DNA of 64,000 bases, taken from positions 2,192,944-2,256,943 of the forward strand of contig CP141729.1 in the NCBI GenBank assembly GCA_035621215.1. Reading direction: 5' to 3'. Source of the stretch: Oscillospiraceae bacterium MB08-C2-2. Lineage in GTDB: Bacteria; Bacillota; Clostridia; Oscillospirales; Ruminococcaceae. The notes beneath the pieces were generated by a model, which had not been told where the DNA came from, made no database searches, and was given only the letters and a program-made list of their open reading frames with translations. The position numbers were made by a program, and so were the translations under genes. This document shows positions 43,001-50,133 of this stretch, one piece after another; position 1 is the first letter of the stretch; the number at the start of each line of letters is the position of its first letter.

Positions 43001-43426
43001 AGCCGCACCATCGGCAGGGGCAAAAGCAGATGGCCGAGCTTCGGTTTCCAAAGGCTCCGGCTCCTGATCAAACACGGGGAACTCATATTGCTGGATATCC
43101 ACCGCAGGCGGCGGAGCGTTCTCCTCCGGCAAGGCCGCGGCCGCAGGCTTTTGTTCCTTTACCGGCTTTTCCAATGTGGGCAGCTGGTATTTACCAAAAT
43201 CCAGAGGATGCCGGTCCTCTTTTTCCTCAGAAGGCTCCTCAAAGGCTTCCAATGCAGCCAAACCCTCCTCAGGGGTTTCCCCATCCGAAAGCATGGCCTC
43301 CGGAGCCATTGGGGCGACCTCCTCTAAAGGATTCTGCTGGGCGGCATCACCCAACAGCACCGGTGCCGCCATCCGCTTTTTGCGATTGATGCTCTGAAAA
43401 ATCTCACTGCTTTCCTTTAAGCTCAT
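40010..43426 (-). CDS. Giant single-pass surface protein with beta-helix and GLUG-like repeats
   Basis: A 1138-residue protein with no N-terminal signal. Residues 1-449 form a long cytosolic part rich in Pro, Glu, Gln and Ala with a coiled-coil-like section (EKAVEAKTQSFKDALTEKYM). One membrane segment lies at about 450-477 (MIPVLVVLMLLTLVLVPVG). The outer 660 residues are a repetitive beta-helix (repeats like VNNVTANxS, VENLTLRGP) ending in GLUG-like repeats (VGAVAGMNYSGG, IGGLVGYNFGGKIGDSYN, IGGLAGVNRDGG) near residues 950-1080. Such repeats occur in adhesins. RBS AGAGGTAAC precedes the ATG. It follows ComFB and ParA genes on the same strand, so its placement or display may be controlled by them. 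Confidence 0.82.
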   Translation of the reverse strand: MSLKESSEIFQSINRKKRMAAPVLLGDAAQQNPLEEVAPMAPEAMLSDGETPEEGLAALEAFEEPSEEKEDRHPLDFGKYQLPTLEKPVKEQKPAAAALPEENAPPPAVDIQQYEFPVFDQEPEPLETEARPSAFAPADGAASEYQALLNRLSSAFDEQISSAFGDVPKGGPRVIQPLERPPVPQPQPMPEPEPEPQPQPERKGSSQELSAGLPVQPRRVHEADSGGERRLRAKRPIQEKAPKAANTPQPEPPPLEYTKVEEPAREASAGEDPMVDDFLRDFGLEVEKAVEAKTQSFKDALTEKYMRERQRMLKEIDLDQNLTPSEEQASPPSPPRRLNVEVQPEMHMAQGEKAPVQPIGGYSRDFPNKPMFTITGPDVLSTLGKDREAPPAPAKKTSEELLLELGKNGGRRQAKKGGFVPVKSDANAKAAAVVTRKKSETPEDSPHRPWYMTMIPVLVVLMLLTLVLVPVGLWLAGRESGDQDSTVSVVEGEETLNAYETRIFPQQVAYNDVFIKKAGILLKNMRVGNYLVIENITSPGTIELEDVQVDGAIYIKDSAIDTLSLRNVQAERVIITNPQSKVTLHLQGQSQVDTVEVKSPVNLLHDPVDMTGAGIRNVQVKAGEGAANLILTNLSAETVAISGDAVIQLENSEIASMSGEGNVSLSGKGKILRLDTGSSAEATKLVVHIGGPRVENLTLRGPAELTVTGDIGGLIAASSLSVSGGGTVDSLTVNPDTAGNRVLVDLAGVNVHNLTANGPTRLFTGSGARVNNVTANESTYLLGTKVNNLMVNAPQVIYETQPDRITVKDGVRPPETTADNPNLDYSLNQTGGLVDVTGDSVATTCGHTREEGGFTRGDGSKETPFEVSTPAQLAHISKHLTSHFIQTADLNLAEDSAFASSFPVIAGEGAPFSGSYNGNGYRIRNLKITTATQHVGLFGQNTGLIQGITILSGEIKATGTGASVGAVAGMNYSGGTIASCSNGARVSGVAGSYIGGLVGYNFGGKIGDSYNTAQVTGADIDIGGLAGVNRDGGSIVSGYNVGQVTGTDAGAIAGTNDGSVITNCYAQEGTAALAIGSGEGSASFRTDEEMRNALLVAELSVGRSDAPWRAGSGSYEFPILSVPHKTTGEQAGSAAVGG

Positions 43427-43506
43427 GGGCAGTTACCTCTTTAACACATAGGCGGAAGCCTCCGCCCTCGGATTTTTTCACAACAACTGTGGAAAATATG
43501 CGAAAA

Positions 43507-43712
43507 GATCGAGGACAGGCCTCTGCCTTGATCTAAGGGGCATCCACCCCCCATATTCCCCCCGGACGATGCCGCCCCGGCACCAAAGATGGTATTTGTG
43601 CGCCGAAATCAATTCGACTTCGGAAGAATTACCAATAAAAATCACAATATCCTCAAGATAAAGTCAATTGCAGCTACAGTTTGAGATCAATGGCAGGCCT
43701 CTGCTTTGATCT
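43507..43712 (+). repeat. Dispersed hairpin element, copy 4, with flanking direct repeats
   Basis: The core at 43537-43632 has TGCCG/CGGCA and TCGAA/TTCGA stems, CATATTCCCCCCGGA as in copies 2 and 3, and ends GGAAGAATTAC. Its first stem is degenerate. Flanks 43507-43534 and 43685-43712 are 28-base direct repeats (24 of 28 identical); the right one is the 3' end of the comFB coding region. Confidence 0.85.
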
Positions 43713-44097
43713 TTTGGGCCGCCTTAATCAGGGCTGCGGTAATCTGTATTTCCTTTTCTTTGGAGAGTCTCTCTATAATCAGGCCTTCTTCCCCGGGTTC
43801 CGCCACATAATAAGCACAGGGCAGAGCGTTGAGAGCGGCCGCCATCACATTCTTTTTGCACCGCTCACAGCGGCAGCAGCGCAGCATTTCCATTACACGA
43901 TCCAGCTTGCGCAAAAGCATATCCTCCATAAAATTGTGGAGGATGAGCTTCCCCTCTGCCTCGGCAACAGGCCCTTCCGGGGCAGATGACGCTGCGCCTG
44001 CACTTTCGCCTTTGGGAGCAGCCTGCGCAAAGGTTGGCATGATTTTCAGATACATCTGCTCTTTATCAAAATCTTTTTTTATACGCTTGGCCGACAC
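43687..44097 (-). CDS. ComFB-domain protein (possible c-di-GMP receptor)
   Basis: A 136-residue protein whose second half is a ComFB domain: ILHNFMEDMLLRKLDRVMEMLRCCRCERCKKNVMAAALNALPCAYYV, with the cysteine set CCRCERC. ComFB-domain proteins were recently shown in cyanobacteria to bind cyclic di-GMP and to control motility and competence. The N-terminal half is low-complexity. GTG 44097 overlaps the parA-like stop by one base, with GGAGGAGGG six bases upstream, so the two are coupled. Binding of c-di-GMP here is inference. Confidence 0.83.
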   Translation of the reverse strand: MSAKRIKKDFDKEQMYLKIMPTFAQAAPKGESAGAASSAPEGPVAEAEGKLILHNFMEDMLLRKLDRVMEMLRCCRCERCKKNVMAAALNALPCAYYVAEPGEEGLIIERLSKEKEIQITAALIKAAQKIKAEACH

Positions 44098-44879
44098 TAT
44101 ATACCCTCCTCCAGCAATTCGGCCACAAAACTCATATAGTCCCGAGCCGCCTCACTGCTGCGCGCATATTCAAAGATGCTTGTCTGATTTGTCTGTGATT
44201 CAGGGATTGCAATGCTGTTTCGGATTTTGCAGCGATAAACCTTGGTTCCGATCTGCTCGGCCACCATAGTCGCTGTTTCGAGAATCCGTTTGCTCAAAAC
44301 CTTGCGGCCATCGTATTTGCAAAGCAGGATTCCACCCACCTCAATCTGGCTGTTGCAATAGGCCCGCATCCGCTCAATGGTATCGCTGAGCTGTGCGATG
44401 CCCTGGAGGCTGAAAATATCCGCCAGCATGGGGATAATCACATAATCCGCACAGGCAAAGGCATTGACCGTTAAAAAGCCCAGAGCCGGCGGTGTATCGA
44501 TTATAATGTAATCGTATTTTCCCATAAGAGGCAGCAGCATCCGCTTGAGCAAAAACTCACGCCCCAGTTGGGTGAATTCCAATTCCGCTCCGCTGAGCAA
44601 GATGTTGGAGGTGATAAAATCCACACCGTTTCCCCTCTGCACCGCATACTGAGGCCGAATCTCCCGCTTAAGAAGCTCATAAACGGTGGGGGCTTCTTCC
44701 ATATCGCCGCCAAGGCTGAAGCTCAGGTTTGCCTGTGGGTCTAAATCCACCACCAAAACCCTGAAGCCCTTTTTCATAAGCCCAGCTCCCACTGCCAGAG
44801 TGGTTGTGGTCTTGCCCACGCCGCCTTTTTGATTGGTCACTGTGATGACTCTGGCCAATGCACCCACGCCCTTCTTCAT
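44097..44879 (-). CDS. Orphan ParA/Soj-family ATPase
   Basis: A 260-residue deviant Walker ATPase: VTNQKGGVGKTTTT (KGGxGKT), VLVVDLDPQANLS, IIIDTPPALGF. It resembles ParA/Soj proteins that position DNA or protein cargo on the nucleoid or membrane. No ParB gene or parS-like run is adjacent; instead it heads an operon with the ComFB protein and the giant surface protein. ATG 44879 follows GGGAGTGG; upstream in-frame codons lack an RBS. Promoter at 44997-45025. Confidence 0.9.
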   Translation of the reverse strand: MKKGVGALARVITVTNQKGGVGKTTTTLAVGAGLMKKGFRVLVVDLDPQANLSFSLGGDMEEAPTVYELLKREIRPQYAVQRGNGVDFITSNILLSGAELEFTQLGREFLLKRMLLPLMGKYDYIIIDTPPALGFLTVNAFACADYVIIPMLADIFSLQGIAQLSDTIERMRAYCNSQIEVGGILLCKYDGRKVLSKRILETATMVAEQIGTKVYRCKIRNSIAIPESQTNQTSIFEYARSSEAARDYMSFVAELLEEGI

Positions 44880-44996
44880 ATTCCACTCCCATTGCAATCG
44901 CTGCACCTGTTCAGCCCTTGGATTCCCAGCCAAAAAATCTCCCCAAAAGGCTTTTAGCCCCTGTTGAGCGGAGCTTTTGCAAACTAAACCTATTTT

Positions 44997-45025
44997 ATTA
45001 TAGTGGTAAAAACCTTATTTGTAAA
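44997..45025 (-). promoter_or_regulatory. Promoter of the ParA operon
   Basis: Minus strand TTTACA, 17-base spacer, perfect TATAAT. Confidence 0.75.
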
Positions 45026-45083
45026 GTTCCGCCGCCAGAATCCGCTGCGGCACAAAATCCTTAAAATTATAAGGGAAACACTG

Positions 45084-45112
45084 TTGGTTTTTTGCCTATG
45101 AAATGGTATAAT
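45084..45112 (+). promoter_or_regulatory. Promoter overlapping palindrome, towards cheC
   Basis: TTGGTT (45084-45089), 17-base spacer, perfect TATAAT (45107-45112) inside the left arm of the palindrome at 45098-45142. Confidence 0.6.
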
Positions 45113-45142
45113 AATCACTAAGTGGTTATTATACCATTTCAT
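45098..45142. repeat. 45-bp near-perfect palindrome at a promoter
   Basis: ATGAAATGGTATAATAA..., centre at 45120, pairs with its other half at every position except one T-G; both arms carry TATAAT. Could be an operator or a 5' stem on the mRNA. Confidence 0.75.
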
Positions 45143-45449
45143 CTCTATGCCCCGCCTCCGGTCACGGATATGATAATGTTTCACTTTGTTTTGAAAATAT
45201 CATGACCGCAGAGCGGGTATTATACCAGAACGCTTTGCTTTTATGGTATAATTGCGCATGACCCCACCTGCAAGCCGTGGGAGATAATACCATCTTATGC
45301 GCCGAGCGGCCTGCTTATTCTGTTCACTGCCGCTCGAAATGCGCAGCTATACCAAAGCACATGTTGTGCAGCTTAATACTAAAGCTGATCTCAGGCTGGG
45401 ATTTCCTCCGGAATGCCTATTCTGATTCGGCAGAAAGAAGGGGATCAAG

Positions 45450-46067
45450 ATGACGGGTTCTTATGAAGATTTAAATGCAATACATATGGATGTGCTCAAG
45501 GAAATCGGCAACATCGGCGCCGGTAATGCGGCAACTTCGCTTTCTCAGCTTTTGAATCAGCCCATTGATATGACTCTTCCCCAAGTGAATCTGGTGGGCT
45601 TTAATGAATGTGCCGAGGCTGTGGGTGGGGCAGAGGCCCTGACCTACGGTGTGCTGGTCAGTCTGGATGGCGATATTTCAGGCATGATCATGTTTTTGCT
45701 GGATGTGAGCTTCGCCCATCTGATGCTGAATATTCTATTGGGTGAAAGCTTTGTTAACTTTGAAGATATGAATGAAATGTCGCTCTCTGCTATCAAAGAG
45801 GTGGGGAACATTCTTTCAGCGGCTTATGTCCGTTCCATATCCGAGTTAACCGGGCTGCATATTGATATGTCGATCCCGGATGTTTCCATCGATATGGCGG
45901 GTGCTCTGCTCAGTGTGCCGATCATTAAATTCGGCAGCATTGGCGATAAGGTGCTCTTTATTGAAGAAAGCTTTGAGAGCGGTCAGGAAAGTGTTCAATG
46001 CAATATGATTCTATTTGCGGAGATGGAATCGCTGAATTTAATACTGCAAAAACTGGGGCTTATGTAG
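45450..46067 (+). CDS. cheC: CheY-P phosphatase CheC
   Basis: A 205-residue CheC with both phosphatase motifs (ExxN): LKEIGNIGAGNAATSLSQLL near residue 15 and IKEVGNILSAAYVRSISEL near residue 115. It removes phosphate from CheY-P and is stimulated by CheD. AAGGGG precedes the ATG. It is followed by cheD with one base between. Confidence 0.96.
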   Translation: MTGSYEDLNAIHMDVLKEIGNIGAGNAATSLSQLLNQPIDMTLPQVNLVGFNECAEAVGGAEALTYGVLVSLDGDISGMIMFLLDVSFAHLMLNILLGESFVNFEDMNEMSLSAIKEVGNILSAAYVRSISELTGLHIDMSIPDVSIDMAGALLSVPIIKFGSIGDKVLFIEESFESGQESVQCNMILFAEMESLNLILQKLGLM

Positions 46068-46068
46068 T

Positions 46069-46551
46069 ATGGCTACATTGGTGGTAGGTATATCGGATCT
46101 GAAGGTAGCAGCCGCTCCCGATATATTGGTAACATATGCTTTGGGCTCTTGTGTTGGCACCTGCCTGTTGGACCCCGCAACCCGGGTAGGTGGTCTCAGC
46201 CATATCATGCTTCCTCAATCCTCTGCTTCCCCCAGTGACCCCAATGTAATGAAATTTGCCGATACTGCTATTCCCGAGCTGATTCGCCAGATGGAGCTGA
46301 AGGGTGCCAGACGCAACCGTTTGGTTGCAAAAATCGCTGGCGGCGCTCAGATGTTTGATTTGCAGAACAAAAATCCTATGTGGCAGATCGGCCAGCGCAA
46401 TGTGCAGGCTGTTCTTCAGATTCTGGGGCAGCTCCGAATTCCCGTTGCCGCACAGGATGTGTTGGCAAACTATGGCCGGACAACCTTTTTCGATCCCTCT
46501 ACCGGCATTATGACAGTGAAATCGATTAATAAAAACATCAAAGAGCTTTAA
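46069..46551 (+). CDS. cheD: Chemoreceptor glutamine deamidase CheD
   Basis: A 160-residue CheD with the catalytic Cys and His in YALGSCVGTCLLD and GGLSHIMLP. It deamidates receptor glutamines and binds CheC. It overlaps functionally and nearly physically with cheC; a terminator follows. No cheA, cheW, cheB or cheR is in the window. Confidence 0.96.
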   Translation: MATLVVGISDLKVAAAPDILVTYALGSCVGTCLLDPATRVGGLSHIMLPQSSASPSDPNVMKFADTAIPELIRQMELKGARRNRLVAKIAGGAQMFDLQNKNPMWQIGQRNVQAVLQILGQLRIPVAAQDVLANYGRTTFFDPSTGIMTVKSINKNIKEL

Positions 46552-46556
46552 TTTTG

Positions 46557-46595
46557 AAAGCCCCTCGCCATAAGGTGAGGGGCTTTCTCTTTTTA
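46557..46595 (+). terminator. Terminator of cheC-cheD
   Basis: AAAGCCCCTCGC pairs with GTGAGGGGCTTT, then CTCTTTTT. Confidence 0.85.
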
Positions 46596-46702
46596 GGAAA
46601 GAAGACTATTCTTTGCGTACTTTCTTTTTTAGAAAAGTGGTTTTTCTTTGCGCGCTTTCTTTTTTTAGAAGAGTGGTTTTTCTTTGTGTACTTTCTTTTT
46701 TT
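46583..46702. repeat. Tandem repeat, unit about 36 bp, three copies and a partial
   Basis: Units at 46583-46619, 46620-46654, 46655-46690 and partial 46691-46702, each of the form CTTTCTTTTTTTAGAARAG, then TGGTTTTTCTTTG and YGYR. Unit 1 is most divergent. T-rich on the plus strand. Confidence 0.75.
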
Positions 46703-46716
46703 CAAAAAGAAAGTAC
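46688..46716 (-). terminator. Stem at the end of the FapA-type gene
   Basis: GTACTTTCTTTTT/AAAAAGAAAGTAC is a perfect 13-bp stem with a 3-base loop, one base beyond the minus-strand stop. It may end or protect that transcript. Confidence 0.5.
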
Positions 46717-46717
46717 G

Positions 46718-48181
46718 TTACAGGGTGCCTGTTTTAATTTCGCCCTCGGATACATACAGCATAGAATGAACGATATGGGAGGAAACCGCCATCGCATAAG
46801 GCCCAAAGGCGATTTTAACCCCCGGATAGATGGTGTTGGAGCACTGAATGGCGTTTTCCTTCCGGCCTTCTGCTTCCTTCTGATTGATCACTATTCTGAG
46901 TTTTGCCTCCAAGCCCTCCAGTTGGGCCGCTCTGGCCCCGCTGGCCTTTTCCAAAGCCTGCAGCTTTTGGCGGGTTGCATCGTCTATGGGCATAATCCCA
47001 CGCCGGGAACCGGGGGAGGAGCGATACTGGCCCAGCACCTGAGCCACCTTGGATTGCTCCTCCTGCAGCTCCAGAATGGCTTGGCGCAGCTCCACTACCT
47101 CGGGATCATTTTCATCGTACATGCCCTTCATGGACACCTCAGTGGTTGTGCCGAAATCCGCCCCGATGTTTTTAACTATAGCCTTTTTACCCACAGTGGT
47201 GCGGCCTCCAATCAAGCTGCCCCGCTTTCCGGTAAGTTCCAGATTCCCCCCTATGTTCAACTGGCAATAGAGGATGGAATCTGCATAAAGATTTCCTTTA
47301 ACCTCCACGGTTGCAGCCTGCAAATAAGGGCACCGAATATCACCGCCTGCAATCAGCCTGCCCCGGTTGGCTCCGTTGACCCCTTGGGATATGGTAATAC
47401 TTTCTGCCGCATTTAGAGTGGCTCCCTCCACACTGCCCCGCACGGTGATGTTTTGAGCGGTAACGGTAAAGCCCGGACGCACATCCCCACCAATGATCAC
47501 ATTGCCGGTAAAGGTAATATCGCCGGTGGAGTTATCCACATTTTCGGCAATGCGCAGCACATCTAAAACCACGATCTTGCCGTCTAACACCTCGGCGCTG
47601 CCGTCACAATCCGCAATGACTGCTGTGCCTTCTTCATTGAGGGATACATTTTTCCCTGTTCTGGGGGCTACTGCACGGCCTGCCTGCCCGGGGACAACTT
47701 CCCCTAAAACACTGGTGCCTTCCTCCCCGATAGTGGGGGGAATAATACGGCAAAGCTCCTGCCCGGCCTTTACATTCTGCACCACACCCAAATCCTTGAA
47801 ATCCGCCGTTCCGTCCTCCCGAATTTTGGGGGCAAGGTTTTTTTCTTCCCGAATCAGGTATTCCAGTCGGCCATCCTCGCCGACCTGGTTCTTTTTGCCC
47901 TCTGCAACGGGGATAGCGCGATCATAAATAGGGAGAATGCAAAGCTGCTTGACCGCTTCCTCCTTGATGCCAAACACCACGCGGTTTTCGGCCAATGCCG
48001 CCCGAATATCTTCCTCTTGTGGATCGGATGTAAACACACTCGTTTTTGTCAGCTTCACCGCTGCCATCATCTGATCGTAGGAAATATTTACAGAAATAGC
48101 CGGTTTCTCATAAACGATCTCTTCTTCCTGCGTTTCTGCAGCCACATCAAGGCTTACATGATCCAATAACTCGTTATTCAT
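46718..48181 (-). CDS. FapA family (DUF342) polymer-forming protein
   Basis: A 487-residue DUF342 protein: N-terminal region with AISVNISYDQMMAAV, a middle with KAGQELCRIIPPTIGEEGTSVLG, then a parallel beta-helix core (ITFTGNVIIGGDVRPGFTVTAQNITVRGSVEGATLNAAESI, GNLYADSILYCQLNIGGNLEL), then a long coiled coil (about residues 370-440). FapA proteins are found beside flagellar and chemotaxis genes in Bacillota and are thought to build cytosolic scaffolds; the activity is not well defined. AGGAGG precedes the ATG. Last gene of the flagellar region on this strand. Confidence 0.9.
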   Translation of the reverse strand: MNNELLDHVSLDVAAETQEEEIVYEKPAISVNISYDQMMAAVKLTKTSVFTSDPQEEDIRAALAENRVVFGIKEEAVKQLCILPIYDRAIPVAEGKKNQVGEDGRLEYLIREEKNLAPKIREDGTADFKDLGVVQNVKAGQELCRIIPPTIGEEGTSVLGEVVPGQAGRAVAPRTGKNVSLNEEGTAVIADCDGSAEVLDGKIVVLDVLRIAENVDNSTGDITFTGNVIIGGDVRPGFTVTAQNITVRGSVEGATLNAAESITISQGVNGANRGRLIAGGDIRCPYLQAATVEVKGNLYADSILYCQLNIGGNLELTGKRGSLIGGRTTVGKKAIVKNIGADFGTTTEVSMKGMYDENDPEVVELRQAILELQEEQSKVAQVLGQYRSSPGSRRGIMPIDDATRQKLQALEKASGARAAQLEGLEAKLRIVINQKEAEGRKENAIQCSNTIYPGVKIAFGPYAMAVSSHIVHSMLYVSEGEIKTGTL

Positions 48182-48410
48182 GGCGTATCCTCCTGTCTTG
48201 CACCCCTCACCTATGGTGTTGTGGTTTTTATCCTCTCGCTTTCAAGCAGAGTTTCTGTTTTTACGTAGCTTGATCGCTGAAAGCCCTTCAGCGATGCATC
48301 TTATACTCATCTTATACTATTTTCAGTCTTAAAACAATGATAAAAATGAAAATAATTACAATTTTATGACTATTTCTCTTTATTTTATATTTTTTTGAAG
48401 ATTCTGGAGC
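48182..48410. other. Leader of the FapA-type gene
   Basis: Contains the perfect stem TCGCTGAA/TTCAGCGA (48270-48290) and a direct repeat TCTTATACT (near 48299-48320), which on the minus strand gives two AGTATAAGA -10-like sites. The remainder is very A/T-rich. Confidence 0.4.
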
Positions 48411-48455
48411 TTAAAAACAAAAAGACCTTGCAGCGAAAGCGCACCGAAGGTCCTT
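48411..48455 (-). terminator. Terminator of the flagellar operon
   Basis: Minus strand GGACCTT...AAGGTC stem followed by TTTTTGTTTTTAA. Confidence 0.75.
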
Positions 48456-48467
48456 TCTTTATAGTTT

Positions 48468-48539
48468 GTATAGGTTTAAAACCGCCGTGTGGTTTTAAAC
48501 AGCGGCAATCCGCCGCTAACCGCTAAAGGCGGTCTATAC
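48468..48539. repeat. Tandem-hairpin element with outer inverted repeat
   Basis: GTATAG (48468-48473) and CTATAC (48534-48539) enclose GTTTAAAACC/GGTTTTAAAC, AGCGGC/GCCGCT and ACCGC/GCGGT, all perfect. It sits between the flgG stop and the terminator. Confidence 0.65.
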
Positions 48540-48567
48540 CGACTTTATCCTCTGTGGGTAATGCTGA

Positions 48568-49293
48568 CTAACGCAGAGAGTTAACCACCTGCTCAACCTC
48601 ATCGGCCACCTGAACCATGCGGGAATTAAAGCTGAAAGCTTTGGAAGCCTCGATCATTTTAACCATTTCGTCCGAAACAGCCACACTGGAGCCTTCCAGA
48701 TAGCCTTGCTTATACTCCGGATCTTCCACAGCCACGGCCTCACCGGCCAGCTCGGGCGCTCTAAAGGAATTGGAGCCTGCCAGTTCCAAGGCATAAGGAT
48801 TGGCAAAGTGGAAAACGCCCAGATTGAACTCGGAAAAATCCAGCTGCCCTTCTTCATTGTATTGCAGCTCAATATCCGAACCATCTTCATCCAGCACACG
48901 ATCGCCGGAAGCAGTGGCCAGATAGAGCGTATCGCTGTCGTTGCTGATAATAAAATTGCCTGCATGGGTATAGCGGATTTCATCCGATTCCGGGTTGCGC
49001 ACAGCAAAAAACTGGCCGCTGTTGGTCAGAGCAAAATCCAGCTTACGCTCAGTGGGCTGGAGCGGACCCTGCTCCATGACAACATCGCTTTTGGCTATTT
49101 TAACGCCGTGGCCCACCTGCGCCTCCGGAAGCCCCTCCACCCGCTCAAGGCTCTGGTAAACCAAATCCTGAAAGCTGGCATTCATGGCTTTAAAGCCCAC
49201 GGTGTTGGCGTTGGATATATTGTTGGCCACAATGTTCAAATGATTCTGGTGAGTGGAAAGGCCAGTGGCGGCGGTGTGAAAGCCTCTTATCAT
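48568..49293 (-). CDS. flgG: Flagellar basal-body rod protein FlgG-type
   Basis: A 241-residue rod protein: N-terminal MIRGFHTAATGLSTHQNHLNIVANNISNANTVGFKA, then LDFALTNSGQFFAVRN, and a C-terminal coiled segment SDEMVKMIEASKAFSFNSRMVQVADEVEQVVNSLR. It would form the distal rod. It is slightly shorter than standard FlgG (about 260), so FlgG and FlgF could be exchanged in name. RBS GGGAGG; 35 bases after the flgF stop. Confidence 0.9.
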   Translation of the reverse strand: MIRGFHTAATGLSTHQNHLNIVANNISNANTVGFKAMNASFQDLVYQSLERVEGLPEAQVGHGVKIAKSDVVMEQGPLQPTERKLDFALTNSGQFFAVRNPESDEIRYTHAGNFIISNDSDTLYLATASGDRVLDEDGSDIELQYNEEGQLDFSEFNLGVFHFANPYALELAGSNSFRAPELAGEAVAVEDPEYKQGYLEGSSVAVSDEMVKMIEASKAFSFNSRMVQVADEVEQVVNSLR

Positions 49294-49328
49294 AGGTGGT
49301 TCCTCCCTTTATAACGGTTTAGGTTCGG

Positions 49329-50102
49329 CTATACCCGGCCGATCTGGCTGTTGGTCTTTTCGTTGAGCTGATCATACATTTTTACAATCTGGCTGGCGGA
49401 TTGCAGGCTCCGCTGGCTGGAAATCAAGCGGGTCATTTCCTCACCCAAATCCACGTTGGATTTTTCCCGGCTGAACTGGAGGATATCGGTGGGATACCCC
49501 TCCTCAAGCTGGGCAAACTCAGGGGAAATATAGGTGCCGTCGGTGGTTTTGCGCATGGCATCGTAATCCACAGGCAGAACCAGCCGCAGGCGGCCTACCT
49601 CTGTGTAATCGTCGCCTTCTTCTTCGGGAGGCAAAAAGACGGTTCCATCCCGGGAAATGGTGATTTCACCGCTGGTCAGCTGGATATCCCCGGATTCTCC
49701 CTGCACCCGGCCAAGGCCTTGCAGGGCAAGATAGCCTTCTTCATCCAAGGTAAACTGGCCGTTGCGGGTAAGGCGCTCCTCATCCCCCACATTCACCACA
49801 AAGAAGCCTGCCCCACTGATGGCCGCATCCAAATGGCGCCCGGTGGATTCAAGGCTCCCTTGGGTATAATCGGTGTAGCTATCCGCCACGTTCTGGCCAT
49901 AAACACTGGGGCCGATGGGGTGCAGGGTGGAGGTGCTGTAGCTGTTCATCCGGTTCATCAGGTGCTCGCCAAAGGTTCCGGTAACCAGATTATCCTTTTT
50001 GTAACCGGCGGTTCCCACATTGGCGATGTTATCTGAATAGGTATTGAGCCGTTTTTGCTGTGTCAGCAAGCCGGATGCCGCTGTATAAAAGCCTCTTACC
50101 AT
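49329..50102 (-). CDS. flgF: Flagellar basal-body rod protein FlgF-type
   Basis: A 257-residue rod protein starting MVRGFYTAASGLLTQQKRLNTYSDNIANVGTAGYKK, with DAAISGAGFFVVNV in the middle and a C-terminal helix LGEEMTRLISSQRSLQSASQIVKMYDQLNEKTNSQ. The paired arrangement with the next gene is the usual flgF-flgG (flhO-flhP) order. GAGGTC precedes the ATG; it lies 31 bases after fliA. Confidence 0.9.
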   Translation of the reverse strand: MVRGFYTAASGLLTQQKRLNTYSDNIANVGTAGYKKDNLVTGTFGEHLMNRMNSYSTSTLHPIGPSVYGQNVADSYTDYTQGSLESTGRHLDAAISGAGFFVVNVGDEERLTRNGQFTLDEEGYLALQGLGRVQGESGDIQLTSGEITISRDGTVFLPPEEEGDDYTEVGRLRLVLPVDYDAMRKTTDGTYISPEFAQLEEGYPTDILQFSREKSNVDLGEEMTRLISSQRSLQSASQIVKMYDQLNEKTNSQIGRV

Positions 50103-50133
50103 GATTCGACCTCTTTTCCTCAGAATTTCGGGG

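Larger units (their letters stand above)
44880..45449. other. 570-base divergent regulatory region
   Basis: Lies between the ParA operon (minus) and cheC (plus). It contains one good promoter in each direction, a 45-bp near-perfect palindrome, a second inverted pair ATTATACCA/TGGTATAAT (45219-45227, 45244-45252), further GGTAT/ATACC half-sites at 45287 and 45348, and a stem GCGCCGAGCGGC/GCCGCTCGAAATGCGC (45299-45344). No convincing open frame. The cheC leader would be about 330 bases. Confidence 0.6.

Noticed and set aside
44097-44879. Chromosome partition locus parA-parB near oriC
   Set aside because: No parB, parS-like sites, dnaA, gidB or other origin genes are present; the partners are comFB and a surface protein.
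46583-46702. CRISPR array
   Set aside because: The units are contiguous with no unique spacers and there are no cas genes in the window.
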